The position numbers were made by a program, and so were the translations under genes. A stretch of 39,873 nt of DNA, from the NCBI GenBank assembly GCA_945893145.1, contig CAMDDZ010000052.1, forward strand, positions 1 to 39,873, read 5' to 3'. The first letter of the stretch is position 1, and each line of letters begins with the position of its first letter. The notes under the pieces were generated by a model. The model saw only the letters and a program-made list of their open reading frames with translations, had not been told where the DNA came from and did no database searches. This stretch comes from Rhodoplanes serenus. Its GTDB lineage: Bacteria > Pseudomonadota > Alphaproteobacteria > Rhizobiales > Xanthobacteraceae. Below are positions 25,690 through 33,041 of this stretch, one piece after another.

Positions 25690-27198
25690 GCGCGTTCGCA
25701 CGAAAGCCTGGATCTCGCTTGCCAGCGCGTCCGACGGCACAAAGCCCGACTTCAGCACGATGAACGCCTTCACGATCTCGGTGCGCATCGGATCGGGCTT
25801 GCCGACCGCGGCCGCGAGCGCCACCGCCGGGTGTTTGATCAGGCAATCCTCGATCTCGCCCGGCCCGATGCGGTAGCTCGCCGACGTGATGACGTCGTCG
25901 TCGCGGCCGACGAAGCCGACATAGCCATCGTCGTCCACCACGCCCTGGTCGCCCGTGGTCATCCAGTCGCCGATGAATTTCTCGCGGGTGGCGTCCGGGC
26001 GGCCCCAGTATTCGAGGAACATCACCGGGTCGGGCCGGCGCACCGCGATCTGGCCGGTTTCGCCCACCGCGGCTTGCGTGCCATCCGGCCGGATCACCGC
26101 GACCGTGTGGCCCGGCACCGGCTTGCCGATCGCGCCCGGCCGCGCCACGCCGATCATCGCGCAGGACGCCACCACCAGATTGCATTCGGTCTGGCCGTAG
26201 AACTCGTTGATGGCGATGCCAAACGCCGACTTGCCCCATTCGTAGGTCTCGGCGCCGAGCGCCTCGCCGCCCGAGCCAACCGAACGCAGCCGGATGTCGT
26301 GCCGCCCCTGCGGGCTTGGCACCGACCGCAGCATGCGCAGCGCCGTCGGCGGAATGAAGGCGTTGCGCACCCCAAAGCGCGCCATCACGGCGAACGCCTC
26401 CTCGGGGTCGAACTTGTCGAAGCGCTTCGCCACCACCGGCACGCCGCAATAGAGGCTCGGCAACAGGCAGTCGAGCAGGCCGCCAGCCCAGGCCCAGTCG
26501 GCGGGCGTCCAAAACCGGTCGCCAGGCTGCGGGAAGAAGTCATGCGGCAGCTCGATCCCCGGCATATGTCCGAGCAGCACCCGATGGGCGTGCAGCGCGC
26601 CCTTGGGCTGGCCGGTGGTGCCGGACGTGTAGATCATCATGGCGGGCGCGTCGGCCGAGGTGGGCTGCGGCGTGAAATCGGCCGAGGCGCGCGCAACCGT
26701 CTCGTGGAAACCCTTGGCGCGATCCGCCGGCCCGTCGATCGACAGGACAAGCTGCAGCTCCGGCGCCTCGGCACCCGCGAGCTTTGCGAGCCCCTGGGCG
26801 TTGGTGATCAGCGCTTTGGCGCCGGCATCGCCCAGCCGATAGGAGATCGCGTCGCTGCCGAACAGCATGGCGAGCGGCAGCGCGATGGCGCCGAGCTTGT
26901 AGATCGCGATGTGGATGGCCGCGACCTCCGGTGCCTGCGGCAGCAGGATCGCGACCCGGTCGCCGCGGCCAACACCGTGCGCCGCAAGCGCGTTGGCGAG
27001 ACGATTGGACGTTTCGCGCAGCCAGCCGTAGCTGATGTCTTCGGCCCGCCCGTCCGGCCGCACCGCGACAATCGCCAGCTTGCCCGGATCGCGCTCCGCC
27101 CAGCGGTCGCAGACCTCGACGCCGATGTTGAATTCCGCCGGGATTTGCCAGCGGAATTGGCGACAGAGCTCGGCGTAGTCGCGGCTGTGCGGCAGCAT
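25588..27198 (-). CDS. AMP-binding acyl-CoA ligase (medium-chain acyl-CoA / acetyl-CoA synthetase-like)
   Basis: The 536-aa protein has the ANL-superfamily motifs: IYTSGTTGQPKGALHAHRVL (about 190-209), an aromatic-rich PADWAWAGGLLD segment, A5 motif FYGQTECN (about 336-343), TTGDQGVVDDDGYVGFVGRDDD (about 414-435) and, near the C-terminus, the catalytic Lys in MTTTGKVIRR. These place it in the acyl-CoA synthetase medium-chain (ACSM) branch. The 3' end overlaps the convergent FemAB-like gene by 102 bp, and the shared DNA encodes the conserved TTGKVIRRLL end here, so this gene's end is well supported. Substrate not determined. It is followed upstream by a repeat-like element at 27211. Confidence 0.93.
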   Translation of the reverse strand: MLPHSRDYAELCRQFRWQIPAEFNIGVEVCDRWAERDPGKLAIVAVRPDGRAEDISYGWLRETSNRLANALAAHGVGRGDRVAILLPQAPEVAAIHIAIYKLGAIALPLAMLFGSDAISYRLGDAGAKALITNAQGLAKLAGAEAPELQLVLSIDGPADRAKGFHETVARASADFTPQPTSADAPAMMIYTSGTTGQPKGALHAHRVLLGHMPGIELPHDFFPQPGDRFWTPADWAWAGGLLDCLLPSLYCGVPVVAKRFDKFDPEEAFAVMARFGVRNAFIPPTALRMLRSVPSPQGRHDIRLRSVGSGGEALGAETYEWGKSAFGIAINEFYGQTECNLVVASCAMIGVARPGAIGKPVPGHTVAVIRPDGTQAAVGETGQIAVRRPDPVMFLEYWGRPDATREKFIGDWMTTGDQGVVDDDGYVGFVGRDDDVITSASYRIGPGEIEDCLIKHPAVALAAAVGKPDPMRTEIVKAFIVLKSGFVPSDALASEIQAFVRTRLSAHEYPRELAFIEDMPMTTTGKVIRRLLRARA

Positions 27199-27210
27199 GG
27201 CCGCGAAGGC

Positions 27211-27262
27211 TAGAGCATTTTCCGGCGACGTGGATACCGGTTCGCCGCAGAAAATGCGGCCA
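27211..27262. repeat. AGCATTTTCCGGCG-type intergenic repeat
   Basis: The sequence TAGAGCATTTTCCGGCGACG at 27211-27230, followed by TGGATACCGGTTCGCCGCAG and AAAATGCGGCC, has arms GCATTTTC and GAAAATGC (27215-27222 and 27250-27256 plus context). I recognise it as a type of intergenic repeat common in Bradyrhizobium-like genomes, distinct from the 54-bp element. It lies immediately upstream of the acyl-CoA ligase start. Confidence 0.55.
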
Positions 27263-27344
27263 ACCCAGGGAGTCCAGGCCGCGCCGTCAGGTCCCGCAGG
27301 GCATGGGCAGCGATTTTGTCGCGTTCAGGCGCCAGCGCAACACC

Positions 27345-27470
27345 GCGACTTCTCAGACATGTTCTATATTTTCGCGCAACGGTGCTGCGACTCCTCAAGC
27401 CCATTCTGGATTCGCGCGCGCACATGTCGCGACTCGTCAGATGAGTCCTGAGTTTGCGCCGCGGTGTTGC
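27345..27470. repeat. Degenerate 42-bp tandem repeat (three units)
   Basis: GCGACT recurs at exactly 27345, 27387 and 27429, a period of 42 bp. In each unit it is followed by (T/C)(C/G)TCA at the same offset, then a pyrimidine-rich stretch and a GCGC-containing segment about 30 bp in. The first and third units agree at roughly 60 percent of positions by eye. The sequence before and after shows partial continuation (27339 and 27476). Because 42 is a multiple of three, in-frame reading gives a 14-residue peptide repeat in every frame. Confidence 0.6.
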
Positions 27471-27590
27471 GCGTTTGAGACTCCGTGCACCATTTTCATC
27501 ATCGTTCGATTAACCCGCGCGGGGTAGCTTGTGCTTGCCTAAGGAACGAGGCAACTTATTCAACCGTTGACTGGTGTTCCTAGCGAGTGA

Positions 27591-27809
27591 GTGCGTGTCT
27601 TGATCGACGTCGATGTGGTGCTCGTAGACATGGATGAGCGGACGGCGTTCTGCTCCGACGGCGTCACACGATCCATCTTCGAAATGTACGATGCGCAAGC
27701 GCAGCCGACCGAAGACCCGGACGAAGCGATCGCCGCGGTCGTGAAGGTGGGCGACGATCAATTCATCGTTTTGAATTTGACCGAGGACCAAGCCGTCGGC
27801 GTGCATTGA
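27591..27809 (+). CDS. Small hypothetical acidic protein
   Basis: The 72-aa reading from GTG 27591 is an acidic protein rich in Asp, Val and Ile (LIDVDVVLVDMDE, then EDPDEAIAAVVKVGDDQFIVLN). It has a plausible alternating beta pattern and no signal or membrane segment. I do not recognise it. A start at the internal ATG (27630) is possible. The composition is balanced and not the Arg/Ala-rich type of shadow frames, which favours a real gene. The 54-bp repeat begins 8 bp after its stop. Function unknown. Confidence 0.5.
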   Translation: MRVLIDVDVVLVDMDERTAFCSDGVTRSIFEMYDAQAQPTEDPDEAIAAVVKVGDDQFIVLNLTEDQAVGVH

Positions 27810-27816
27810 CGCGCGC

Positions 27817-27870
27817 GAGCATGATCCCGAAAAGTGGCTACCGGTTTTCGGAAAAGATCATGCTCAAACA
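27817..27870 (+). repeat. Palindromic intergenic repeat, copy 2
   Basis: This 54-bp copy reads GAGCATGATCCCGAAAAGTG then GCTACCGGTTTTCGGAAAAG then ATCATGCTCAAACA. It is the uninterrupted form of the element at 149-226, differing from the consensus core at GCTA in place of GAAA. It lies between the small acidic ORF and the HU terminator. Confidence 0.9.
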
Positions 27871-27887
27871 AGCCGCAACCCCAAATC

Positions 27888-27918
27888 AAAACGCCCAGCC
27901 CTTGCGGGCCGGGCGTTT
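27888..27918. terminator. Rho-independent terminator, probably bidirectional
   Basis: AAACGCCCAGCCC (27888-27901 region) pairs with GGGCCGGGCGTTT (27906-27918), with one mismatch and a TTGC loop. A T-rich tract follows on each strand (TTTGTATTT on plus, TTTTGATTT on minus). It lies 32 bp past the HU stop on the minus strand and about 80 bp past the small ORF on the plus strand. Confidence 0.85.
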
Positions 27919-27950
27919 GTATTTGCGGCTCAGCCGAAGTGCGGCGAGCG

Positions 27951-28295
27951 TTAGATCGACTCTTTGAGTTCCTTGGCGGCGCGGAAGGCAACCTTCTTGC
28001 TCGCCTTGATCTGGATTGGCTCGCCGGTCGCCGGATTGCGGCCCATGCGCTCGGCGCGCTTGCGCACCACCAGGATGCCGAGGCCGGCGAGGCGGACGCG
28101 GTCGCCCGCCTTCAGGTGCTTGGTCACGAGGTTGACGAGATCCCCAAGGATCGTCTCGGCCTGCTTCTTCGGCATGTTGTGGTCGCCGGCCAGCGTGGCG
28201 GCCAGTTGCTTGAGGCTGATGGTCGGCTGTTTGGGCTTGTTGCTGGGGGCGGCGGCCGGCTTATTGGCAGGAGCGGGAACGGGCTGCGTGGCCAT
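27951..28295 (-). CDS. HU/IHF-family DNA-binding protein with Ala/Pro-rich N-terminal extension
   Basis: The 114-aa protein contains a full HU domain (about residues 24-114): an N-terminal helical pair beginning TISLKQLAATLAG, the LAGLGILVVRKRAERMGRNP segment and arm-tip region RNPATGEPIQI (about 84-94), and the C-terminal helix. HU bends DNA and compacts the nucleoid. The extra 23 N-terminal residues are low-complexity Ala/Pro/Lys (APANKPAAAPSNKPKQP), absent from standard ~90-aa HU. ATG 28295 is preceded by AAGGAGTT, which fixes the start; an upstream in-frame Met (28337) has no such site. It has its own terminator. Confidence 0.92.
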   Translation of the reverse strand: MATQPVPAPANKPAAAPSNKPKQPTISLKQLAATLAGDHNMPKKQAETILGDLVNLVTKHLKAGDRVRLAGLGILVVRKRAERMGRNPATGEPIQIKASKKVAFRAAKELKESI

Positions 28296-28457
28296 GATTT
28301 GGGAACTCCTTTTGAAATAATGCCGCCCTGAATACACAGAAATAGCGGCTTCGCAACGGATTACGCGGCGTCAGGCTGTAAACACGGGGGTCCCGGGAAG
28401 GTTGCAGGTTTCGGCCTGGATAACCGGAAATGAGCGAAAAACGTTGATTTGTCGATG

Positions 28458-28997
28458 TTATCCGCGCCGATCATCGGGCGCGGCCAGCACCAGCGACCAA
28501 AACACCTTGTATTTGGAATTGGGCGCATAAACCGCGGCAATCCCCATCTTTGTAACCCCGCGTTGCAGCATATTGGCCCGGTGCTGAGGCGAATCGCGCC
28601 AGCCCGAAAAGGCCTCGGCCAGCGTGTGGTAGCCCGCTCCGATGTTCTCGACCGCGATCTTGGCGTCGAAGCCCGACCCTCGGACGCGCTCGGTCAGCGG
28701 GGCGCTGGCGTTGTGGTCGAGCTTGCCGCGGTCGGCCATGGCGCGCGCCTGGGCGTCAGCCATCTGCATCAGTTGCGGGTCGAGCGTCACCGGCCCGAGC
28801 CCGTTGTTTTTGCGGTAGCCCGAGATCATCGAGGCTGCGGTCGCGGCATCGAGCTCAACCTGAGCGGCGGCCATGCTGCGATAGAAACTCGGCTGGCCGG
28901 TCGGCACGGCCTCGCTCGCGCAGCCGGCAAGACCGGCCGTGAGCATACAGAGTGCCAGCGCCCTTGCGGGCCGCAGCAACGCATCGATCGGCAGCAT
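28458..28997 (-). CDS. CAP-domain (SCP/PR-1-like) lipoprotein
   Basis: The 179-aa protein has a lipoprotein signal sequence with lipobox LAGC (about 23-26); Cys26 would be lipidated. The rest is a CAP domain: a helix with AAASMISGYRKNNGLGPVTL (about 55-75), the AQARAMADRGKLDHN segment carrying a conserved His (about 84-98), GENI-like VENIGAGYHT (about 120-129) and GWRDSPQHRANML (about 136-148). Bacterial CAP proteins of this size are mostly uncharacterised envelope proteins. I chose Met at 28997 because it precedes the lipobox. The frame is open further upstream (to 29291), but that reading is the shadow of the amidohydrolase gene. Confidence 0.9.
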   Translation of the reverse strand: MLPIDALLRPARALALCMLTAGLAGCASEAVPTGQPSFYRSMAAAQVELDAATAASMISGYRKNNGLGPVTLDPQLMQMADAQARAMADRGKLDHNASAPLTERVRGSGFDAKIAVENIGAGYHTLAEAFSGWRDSPQHRANMLQRGVTKMGIAAVYAPNSKYKVFWSLVLAAPDDRRG

Positions 28998-29107
28998 CAA
29001 AGTCCCCGCAACAGTTCGCAAACTATGGCGGCAAACCTTGACCGAAGGGTGAACAAGCTGCGGCGGCTTGCAGCCCGATCTGGGCGGAAAACAGCCGGCG
29101 GTCGAGC

Positions 29108-30118
29108 CTATTTGATCTTCATGTTCATCAGCCGCTCGGCGTTGCCGGCCATGATCTTGCCGCGGACCGCCGGCCCGAGATCCTGCTCTTGGAGCACTTT
29201 GTCGAGCACTTCGATGTGCACCGGGATCGGCGCCAGCGGCGCGTCGCTCGCGAACACCACCTTGTCGGCGCCAAAGAACTCGATGCCGCACGGCAGGCCG
29301 TACTTGCCGCCAAACATCGCGGTGTCCGCGTAGAACTCCTTGAAATAGTCGAGGTGCGGCCGCTTCAGCGAGGACAGCACCTTGGTGTGATCCTCCTCGA
29401 TGGTGCGCGAGCCCAGCACGTCCATGCCGGGGCCGATGCGCCCGTCGAAGAACGGGATCATGCCGCCACCCAGATGGTGTGTGATGATCTTGAGCCCGGG
29501 ATGCCGGTCATAGATGCCGTCGAACACCAGCCGCGCCATCGCGACGGTCGTCTCGTAGGGCCAGCCGAAGCACCACCACATTTCGAAGCGCGAGCGCGGC
29601 TCGCTGGCATAGTCCGGCATGCTCGATGAGCGTGCCGGGTGCAGCCAGACCGGCAGATCGTGAGCCGCCATGGCGGCGAAGAACGGGCGAAAGCGCGGTT
29701 CGTCGAGCGGGTGGCCGGCGATATTGGTAAAGGTCTGCACGCCACGCGCGCCCATCTTGATGGCGCGGTCGGCCTCGGCGATGGAAAAATCGACGTCATG
29801 CATCGACACCGCCGCGGCGAAGGCCGGAAAGCGGTCCGGGTGCTTGGCGCAAAGCTCGGCCATGGAATCGTTGGCGACCCGGGCCAGGGTCTTGGCAACC
29901 TCGCCCTCCGCGATGTCCTCGATCGGCGGATTGGGCAGCGAGATGATCTGCCGGTAATCGTCGCCGACCGCATCCATGTCCTTGAACCGCAGGTCGAGGT
30001 CGAACAGCTTGCGCACGTTGCGCAGCCGCTTGCCCATGTTGCCGAGCTTGGGCGAGCCCCGTTCCAGCTCTTGGAAGAAGCGATCCGGGAAGATGTGGGT
30101 GTAGATATCGACGATCAT
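29108..30118 (-). CDS. Amidohydrolase_2 (ACMSD-like) with Tyr in place of the first metal-ligand His
   Basis: The 336-aa TIM-barrel protein belongs to the aminocarboxymuconate-semialdehyde decarboxylase/resorcylate decarboxylase type of amidohydrolases. The N-terminal motif reads DIYTHIFPDRF: Tyr6-x-His8 instead of the usual His-x-His (Glu-x-His in resorcylate decarboxylases). The other ligands and catalytic residues appear kept: His160 (WLHPA), His214/215 (ITHHLGGG) and Asp292 (FASDAPL). The likely reaction class is decarboxylation or hydrolysis of a small aromatic acid or lactone; the substrate is unknown. Met at 30118 was chosen for the canonical start; a GAGG lies 6 nt before it. It lies just downstream of a palindromic repeat region on its 5' side. 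Confidence 0.88.
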   Translation of the reverse strand: MIVDIYTHIFPDRFFQELERGSPKLGNMGKRLRNVRKLFDLDLRFKDMDAVGDDYRQIISLPNPPIEDIAEGEVAKTLARVANDSMAELCAKHPDRFPAFAAAVSMHDVDFSIAEADRAIKMGARGVQTFTNIAGHPLDEPRFRPFFAAMAAHDLPVWLHPARSSSMPDYASEPRSRFEMWWCFGWPYETTVAMARLVFDGIYDRHPGLKIITHHLGGGMIPFFDGRIGPGMDVLGSRTIEEDHTKVLSSLKRPHLDYFKEFYADTAMFGGKYGLPCGIEFFGADKVVFASDAPLAPIPVHIEVLDKVLQEQDLGPAVRGKIMAGNAERLMNMKIK

Positions 30119-30134
30119 TGTTGCCTCGCGCGCA

Positions 30135-30175
30135 CTGGAATCTGACCGATTCAAGTGAATCCGATCAGATTCCAG
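30135..30175. repeat. 41-bp palindrome upstream of amidohydrolase
   Basis: The segment CTGGAATCTGACCGATTCAA to GTGAATCCGATCAGATTCCAG is nearly its own reverse complement, with a 1-nt offset in the middle. It starts 17 bp upstream of the amidohydrolase ATG. A long transcribed hairpin or a dimeric regulator site are both possible. I associate similar AATC(T)GATC(G)GATTC palindromes with Bradyrhizobium intergenic repeats. Confidence 0.7.
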
Positions 30176-30180
30176 CTTCA

Positions 30181-30234
30181 TGTTTGAGCATGATCTTCTC
30201 CGAAAACCGGTTTCCACTTTTCGGGATCATGCTC
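30181..30234 (-). repeat. Palindromic intergenic repeat, copy 3 (inverted)
   Basis: Read on the minus strand this is GAGCATGATCCCGAAAAGTG GAAACCGGTTTTCGGAGAAG ATCATGCTCAAACA, the full 54-bp element with one A-to-G change in the right arm. It lies 5 bp from the 41-bp palindrome, in the divergent region before the glycan-block methyltransferase. Confidence 0.9.
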
Positions 30235-30317
30235 CCATTGAACGGCCGACTATACGGAACGGCAGCCGTTAATCACACCGTTTGCCGGGCGCAAATTGTT
30301 CGTGCTAGCAACCGCCG

Positions 30318-31055
30318 ATGATTGCGGTCCCCGCACAAGACAAGCAGAAGGAAATCACGTTCTTCGACGGCCACGCCGCGGCCGATTCCTATGACGTGTT
30401 CACGCCGGAAACCAACACGCGGCTGATCGACAACATCGTGCGGCTCGGCCGTTTCAAACCCGGCCAGAAGGTCGCCGACCTCGGCTGCGGCTCGGGCGTG
30501 TTCACCGACCTGCTGCACCAGCGCGGCCTGAACAGCGTCGGTCTCGATCTCAGCCCCAAGCTGATCGCACTCGGCCGCCGCAAATATCCAGGGGTCGAAT
30601 TCCTCGAAGGCGACGTCGAGAAGCTGCCGTTCGCCGACGCCAGCATCGACGGCGTGCTGCTGAGCGGGATCGTCCACCACCTGCCCGACCCGTCTGGCTG
30701 CGCCGCCGAGGTGTTCCGCGTGCTCAAGCCGCGCGGCCGGTTTGTAGCCTTCGACCCGAACCGGATGAACCCCTTCATGTGGCTCTACCGCGACCGCTCG
30801 TCGCCGTTCTACAGCCCGGTCGGCGTCACCGCGAACGAACGGCCGGTGCTGGCACGGCAGATTGCTGCGGTGTTCGGCAAGGCCGGGTTCTCAGTCGAGA
30901 CCGAATACCTGTCGGGCCTGAGCTACCGCTATGTGGCATCGACCCGTGTGCGCTGGCTCCTGCCGGCCTATAATGCGATTGATCGTATGCTGTTTGCGCC
31001 GCCCTTCATGCGGCCGTTCAGCCCGTTTGTGTTGACCGCTGGAGAGCGACAGTGA
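30318..31055 (+). CDS. Class I SAM-dependent methyltransferase
   Basis: The 245-aa protein has motif I VADLGCGSG (52-60), which binds SAM, motif II-type acidic strand at FLEGDVEKLPFADASIDGVL (about 95-114), and the RVLKPRGRFVAFDPN strand (about 135-149). These place it in the Methyltransf_11 type of class I enzymes. The target is not predictable: small molecule, sugar or lipid. It starts a tightly spaced plus-strand set: the stop overlaps the next start by 4 bp. It probably methylates a product or carrier in the glycan pathway that follows. The ATG at 30318 has no strong Shine-Dalgarno sequence. Confidence 0.9.
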   Translation: MIAVPAQDKQKEITFFDGHAAADSYDVFTPETNTRLIDNIVRLGRFKPGQKVADLGCGSGVFTDLLHQRGLNSVGLDLSPKLIALGRRKYPGVEFLEGDVEKLPFADASIDGVLLSGIVHHLPDPSGCAAEVFRVLKPRGRFVAFDPNRMNPFMWLYRDRSSPFYSPVGVTANERPVLARQIAAVFGKAGFSVETEYLSGLSYRYVASTRVRWLLPAYNAIDRMLFAPPFMRPFSPFVLTAGERQ

Positions 31056-32290
31056 GTGTGGCTGATCTTCGGGCGCCCGCCCGGGCAACGACCGCGCAGA
31101 CCGCGGACCTGACCGTCGTCGGCGGCGCCGGCCATGTCGGCGTGCCGCTGGTGCTGTCGTTCGCCGCCAAGGGCTTCACAGTCAACGTCCACGACCTCAA
31201 CGAGCAATCGATCGCCACGCTGAAATCTGGCCGCCTGCCCTTCATCGAGAAGGACGCCGAGGCCCTGCTCGCCAAGGCGCTGGCCGACCGCAAGCTGTTC
31301 TTCACCACCAAGCCCACCGACATTTCCACCAAGGGCCCGGTGATCGTCACCATCGGCACGCCGGTCGACGAATTCCTCAACCCGGTACGGGGCGTCATTC
31401 AGAAATGCATCGACCAGCTGTCGCCGCACCTGCGCGACGGCCAGCTTCTGGTGCTGCGATCCACGCTTTATCCCGGCACCACCGACTGGATCGACGCGCA
31501 TTTGAAGCAGCAGGGCCGCAACCTCAAGGTCGCGTTCTGTCCAGAGCGCATCGTGCAGGGCCGCGGCATCGAAGAGCTCAGCAAGATGCCGCAGATCGTC
31601 AGCGGCACATCGCCGGAGGCGGAAGAAGAGGCTTCGGCGTTATTCCGCCCGATCGTCGCCGAACTCGTCAAGGTCAAGCCGATCGAGGCGGAGTTCGCCA
31701 AGCTGTTCAACAACGCCTACCGCTACATCGAATTCGCAGTCACCAATCAGTTCTATCTGATCGCGAAGTCGGCGGGCCTCGACTATCACGAGATCCTGAA
31801 AGCGGTGAAGCACAACTATCCGCGCGCGCAGAACATCCCGACACCGGGCTTTGCCGCCGGACCCTGCCTGGTCAAAGACACGATGCAGCTGCTCGCCTTC
31901 GCGCAGAACGAGTTCGGGCTCGGCAACGCCGCCATCATGGTCAACGAGGGCCTGCCGCTCCACGTCATCAGCGACCTGCGGCAGCGCTACGACCTCAGCA
32001 AGATGACGGTTGGCCTGCTCGGCATGGCGTTCAAGGCCGAAAGCGACGACACCCGCGCCTCGCTGAGCTACAAGTTCAAGAAGGCGCTGGTCAGCCACGC
32101 CGCTGAGGTGGTCACCACCGATCCGTTCGTCACCACCGACCCGGAGCTCCTGCCGCTCGACGAGGTGATCGCGCGCAGCGACCTCCTGATCCTGTGCACC
32201 CCCCACCGCTGCTACAAGGACGCCGATTTCCACGGCCGCCCCGTGGTCGACGTCTGGGGATTGCTGGAGAACGCGAACGTCGTCTATTGA
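31052..32290 (+). CDS. Nucleotide-sugar dehydrogenase (UDP-ManNAc/UDP-Glc DH family)
   Basis: This 412-aa four-electron dehydrogenase converts a UDP- or GDP-sugar to the uronic acid form with NAD. The Rossmann motif is GGAGHVG (24-30; canonical GxGxxG shifted by one Gly). The catalytic Cys272 lies in AGPCLVKD, with NNAYRYIEFAVTNQF (about 220-234) as the central helix. The pattern is closer to WecC/VipA (UDP-ManNAc or UDP-GlcNAc) than to UDP-Glc dehydrogenases, but the sugar cannot be fixed by eye. The start is GTG, overlapping the methyltransferase stop by 4 bp. It supplies an oxidised sugar for the glycosyltransferase next door. Confidence 0.9.
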   Translation: MSVADLRAPARATTAQTADLTVVGGAGHVGVPLVLSFAAKGFTVNVHDLNEQSIATLKSGRLPFIEKDAEALLAKALADRKLFFTTKPTDISTKGPVIVTIGTPVDEFLNPVRGVIQKCIDQLSPHLRDGQLLVLRSTLYPGTTDWIDAHLKQQGRNLKVAFCPERIVQGRGIEELSKMPQIVSGTSPEAEEEASALFRPIVAELVKVKPIEAEFAKLFNNAYRYIEFAVTNQFYLIAKSAGLDYHEILKAVKHNYPRAQNIPTPGFAAGPCLVKDTMQLLAFAQNEFGLGNAAIMVNEGLPLHVISDLRQRYDLSKMTVGLLGMAFKAESDDTRASLSYKFKKALVSHAAEVVTTDPFVTTDPELLPLDEVIARSDLLILCTPHRCYKDADFHGRPVVDVWGLLENANVVY

Positions 32291-32294
32291 GACG

Positions 32295-33041
32295 ATGGCT
32301 TCGCAGCTCGATCTCGTCATCCCGGTCTATAACGAAGGCGCCAACATCGTCGGCGTTCTGCGTACGCTGGCACGCGAGCTGAAAACCCCGGCGCGGGTGC
32401 TGATCTGCTACGACCGCGACGACGATGACACGCTGCCGGCGGTGCGCAACAACCCCGACGCCCATCCGAACCTGCCGGTCGAGTTCGTGCGCAATCCATC
32501 GCGCGGCGCGCATGCCGCCGTGATGGCGGGCTTCGCGGCGAGCACCGCGCCACTCGTCGTAGTCTATCCGGCCGATGACGATTTCAATGCCGGCATCCTC
32601 GACCGCATGGTGGCGCTGGCACTCGAAGGCAACGACATCGTCTGCGCCAGCCGCTTCATGCCGGGCGGCACTATGCAGGGCTGCCCGTGGCTCAAAGCCG
32701 TGCTGGTGCGGACCTGCGCCTTCACGCTGTACCATTTTGCCCGGCTGCCGACGCACGATCCGACCAGCGGCTTCCGGCTGTTCTCCCGCCAGGTGATCGA
32801 GCAAATCGCGGTCGAGTCCGATGCCGGCTTTTGCTACAGCATCGAGTTGCTGGTGAAGGTGCACCGGCTCGGCTGGCGCATCGGCGAAGTCCCGGCGCTG
32901 TGGTTCGAGCGCAAGCACGGCACAAGCCGGTTCAAGGTGCTGACATGGCTGCCGGCCTATCTGCGCTGGTATGCTTACGCGTTCGCGACGACGTTCCTGC
33001 GCCGGCCGCCCGAGACGGTCACGCTAAAGGCGAGAACCTGA
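32295..33041 (+). CDS. Family 2 glycosyltransferase (DPM1-like)
   Basis: The 248-aa GT-A-fold enzyme begins LDLVIPVYNEGANI (about 5-18), the GT2 signature. The DXD-type metal site reads PADDD (93-96), and DPTSGFRLFSR (about 156-166) is the acceptor-side segment typical of dolichyl-phosphate mannose synthase-like enzymes. There are no C-terminal membrane spans. It starts 4 bp after the dehydrogenase and its stop shares a base with the next start (TGATG). It probably transfers a sugar to a polyprenyl phosphate or other lipid carrier. Confidence 0.92.
   Translation: MASQLDLVIPVYNEGANIVGVLRTLARELKTPARVLICYDRDDDDTLPAVRNNPDAHPNLPVEFVRNPSRGAHAAVMAGFAASTAPLVVVYPADDDFNAGILDRMVALALEGNDIVCASRFMPGGTMQGCPWLKAVLVRTCAFTLYHFARLPTHDPTSGFRLFSRQVIEQIAVESDAGFCYSIELLVKVHRLGWRIGEVPALWFERKHGTSRFKVLTWLPAYLRWYAYAFATTFLRRPPETVTLKART

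Larger units (their letters stand above)
27199..27590. other. 392-bp intergenic region
   Basis: This region contains the repeat at 27211-27262 and the 42-bp-period tandem repeat at about 27339-27482. Open frames run through it in two frames, but their products are low-complexity and repeat-derived, so I do not call a gene. No strong terminator hairpin is seen. Confidence 0.6.

Noticed and set aside
28997..29291. Extended N-terminus for the CAP lipoprotein (open frame to 29291)
   Set aside because: The extra part overlaps the amidohydrolase coding end and lacks a signal sequence; the internal Met starts directly at a lipobox signal peptide.
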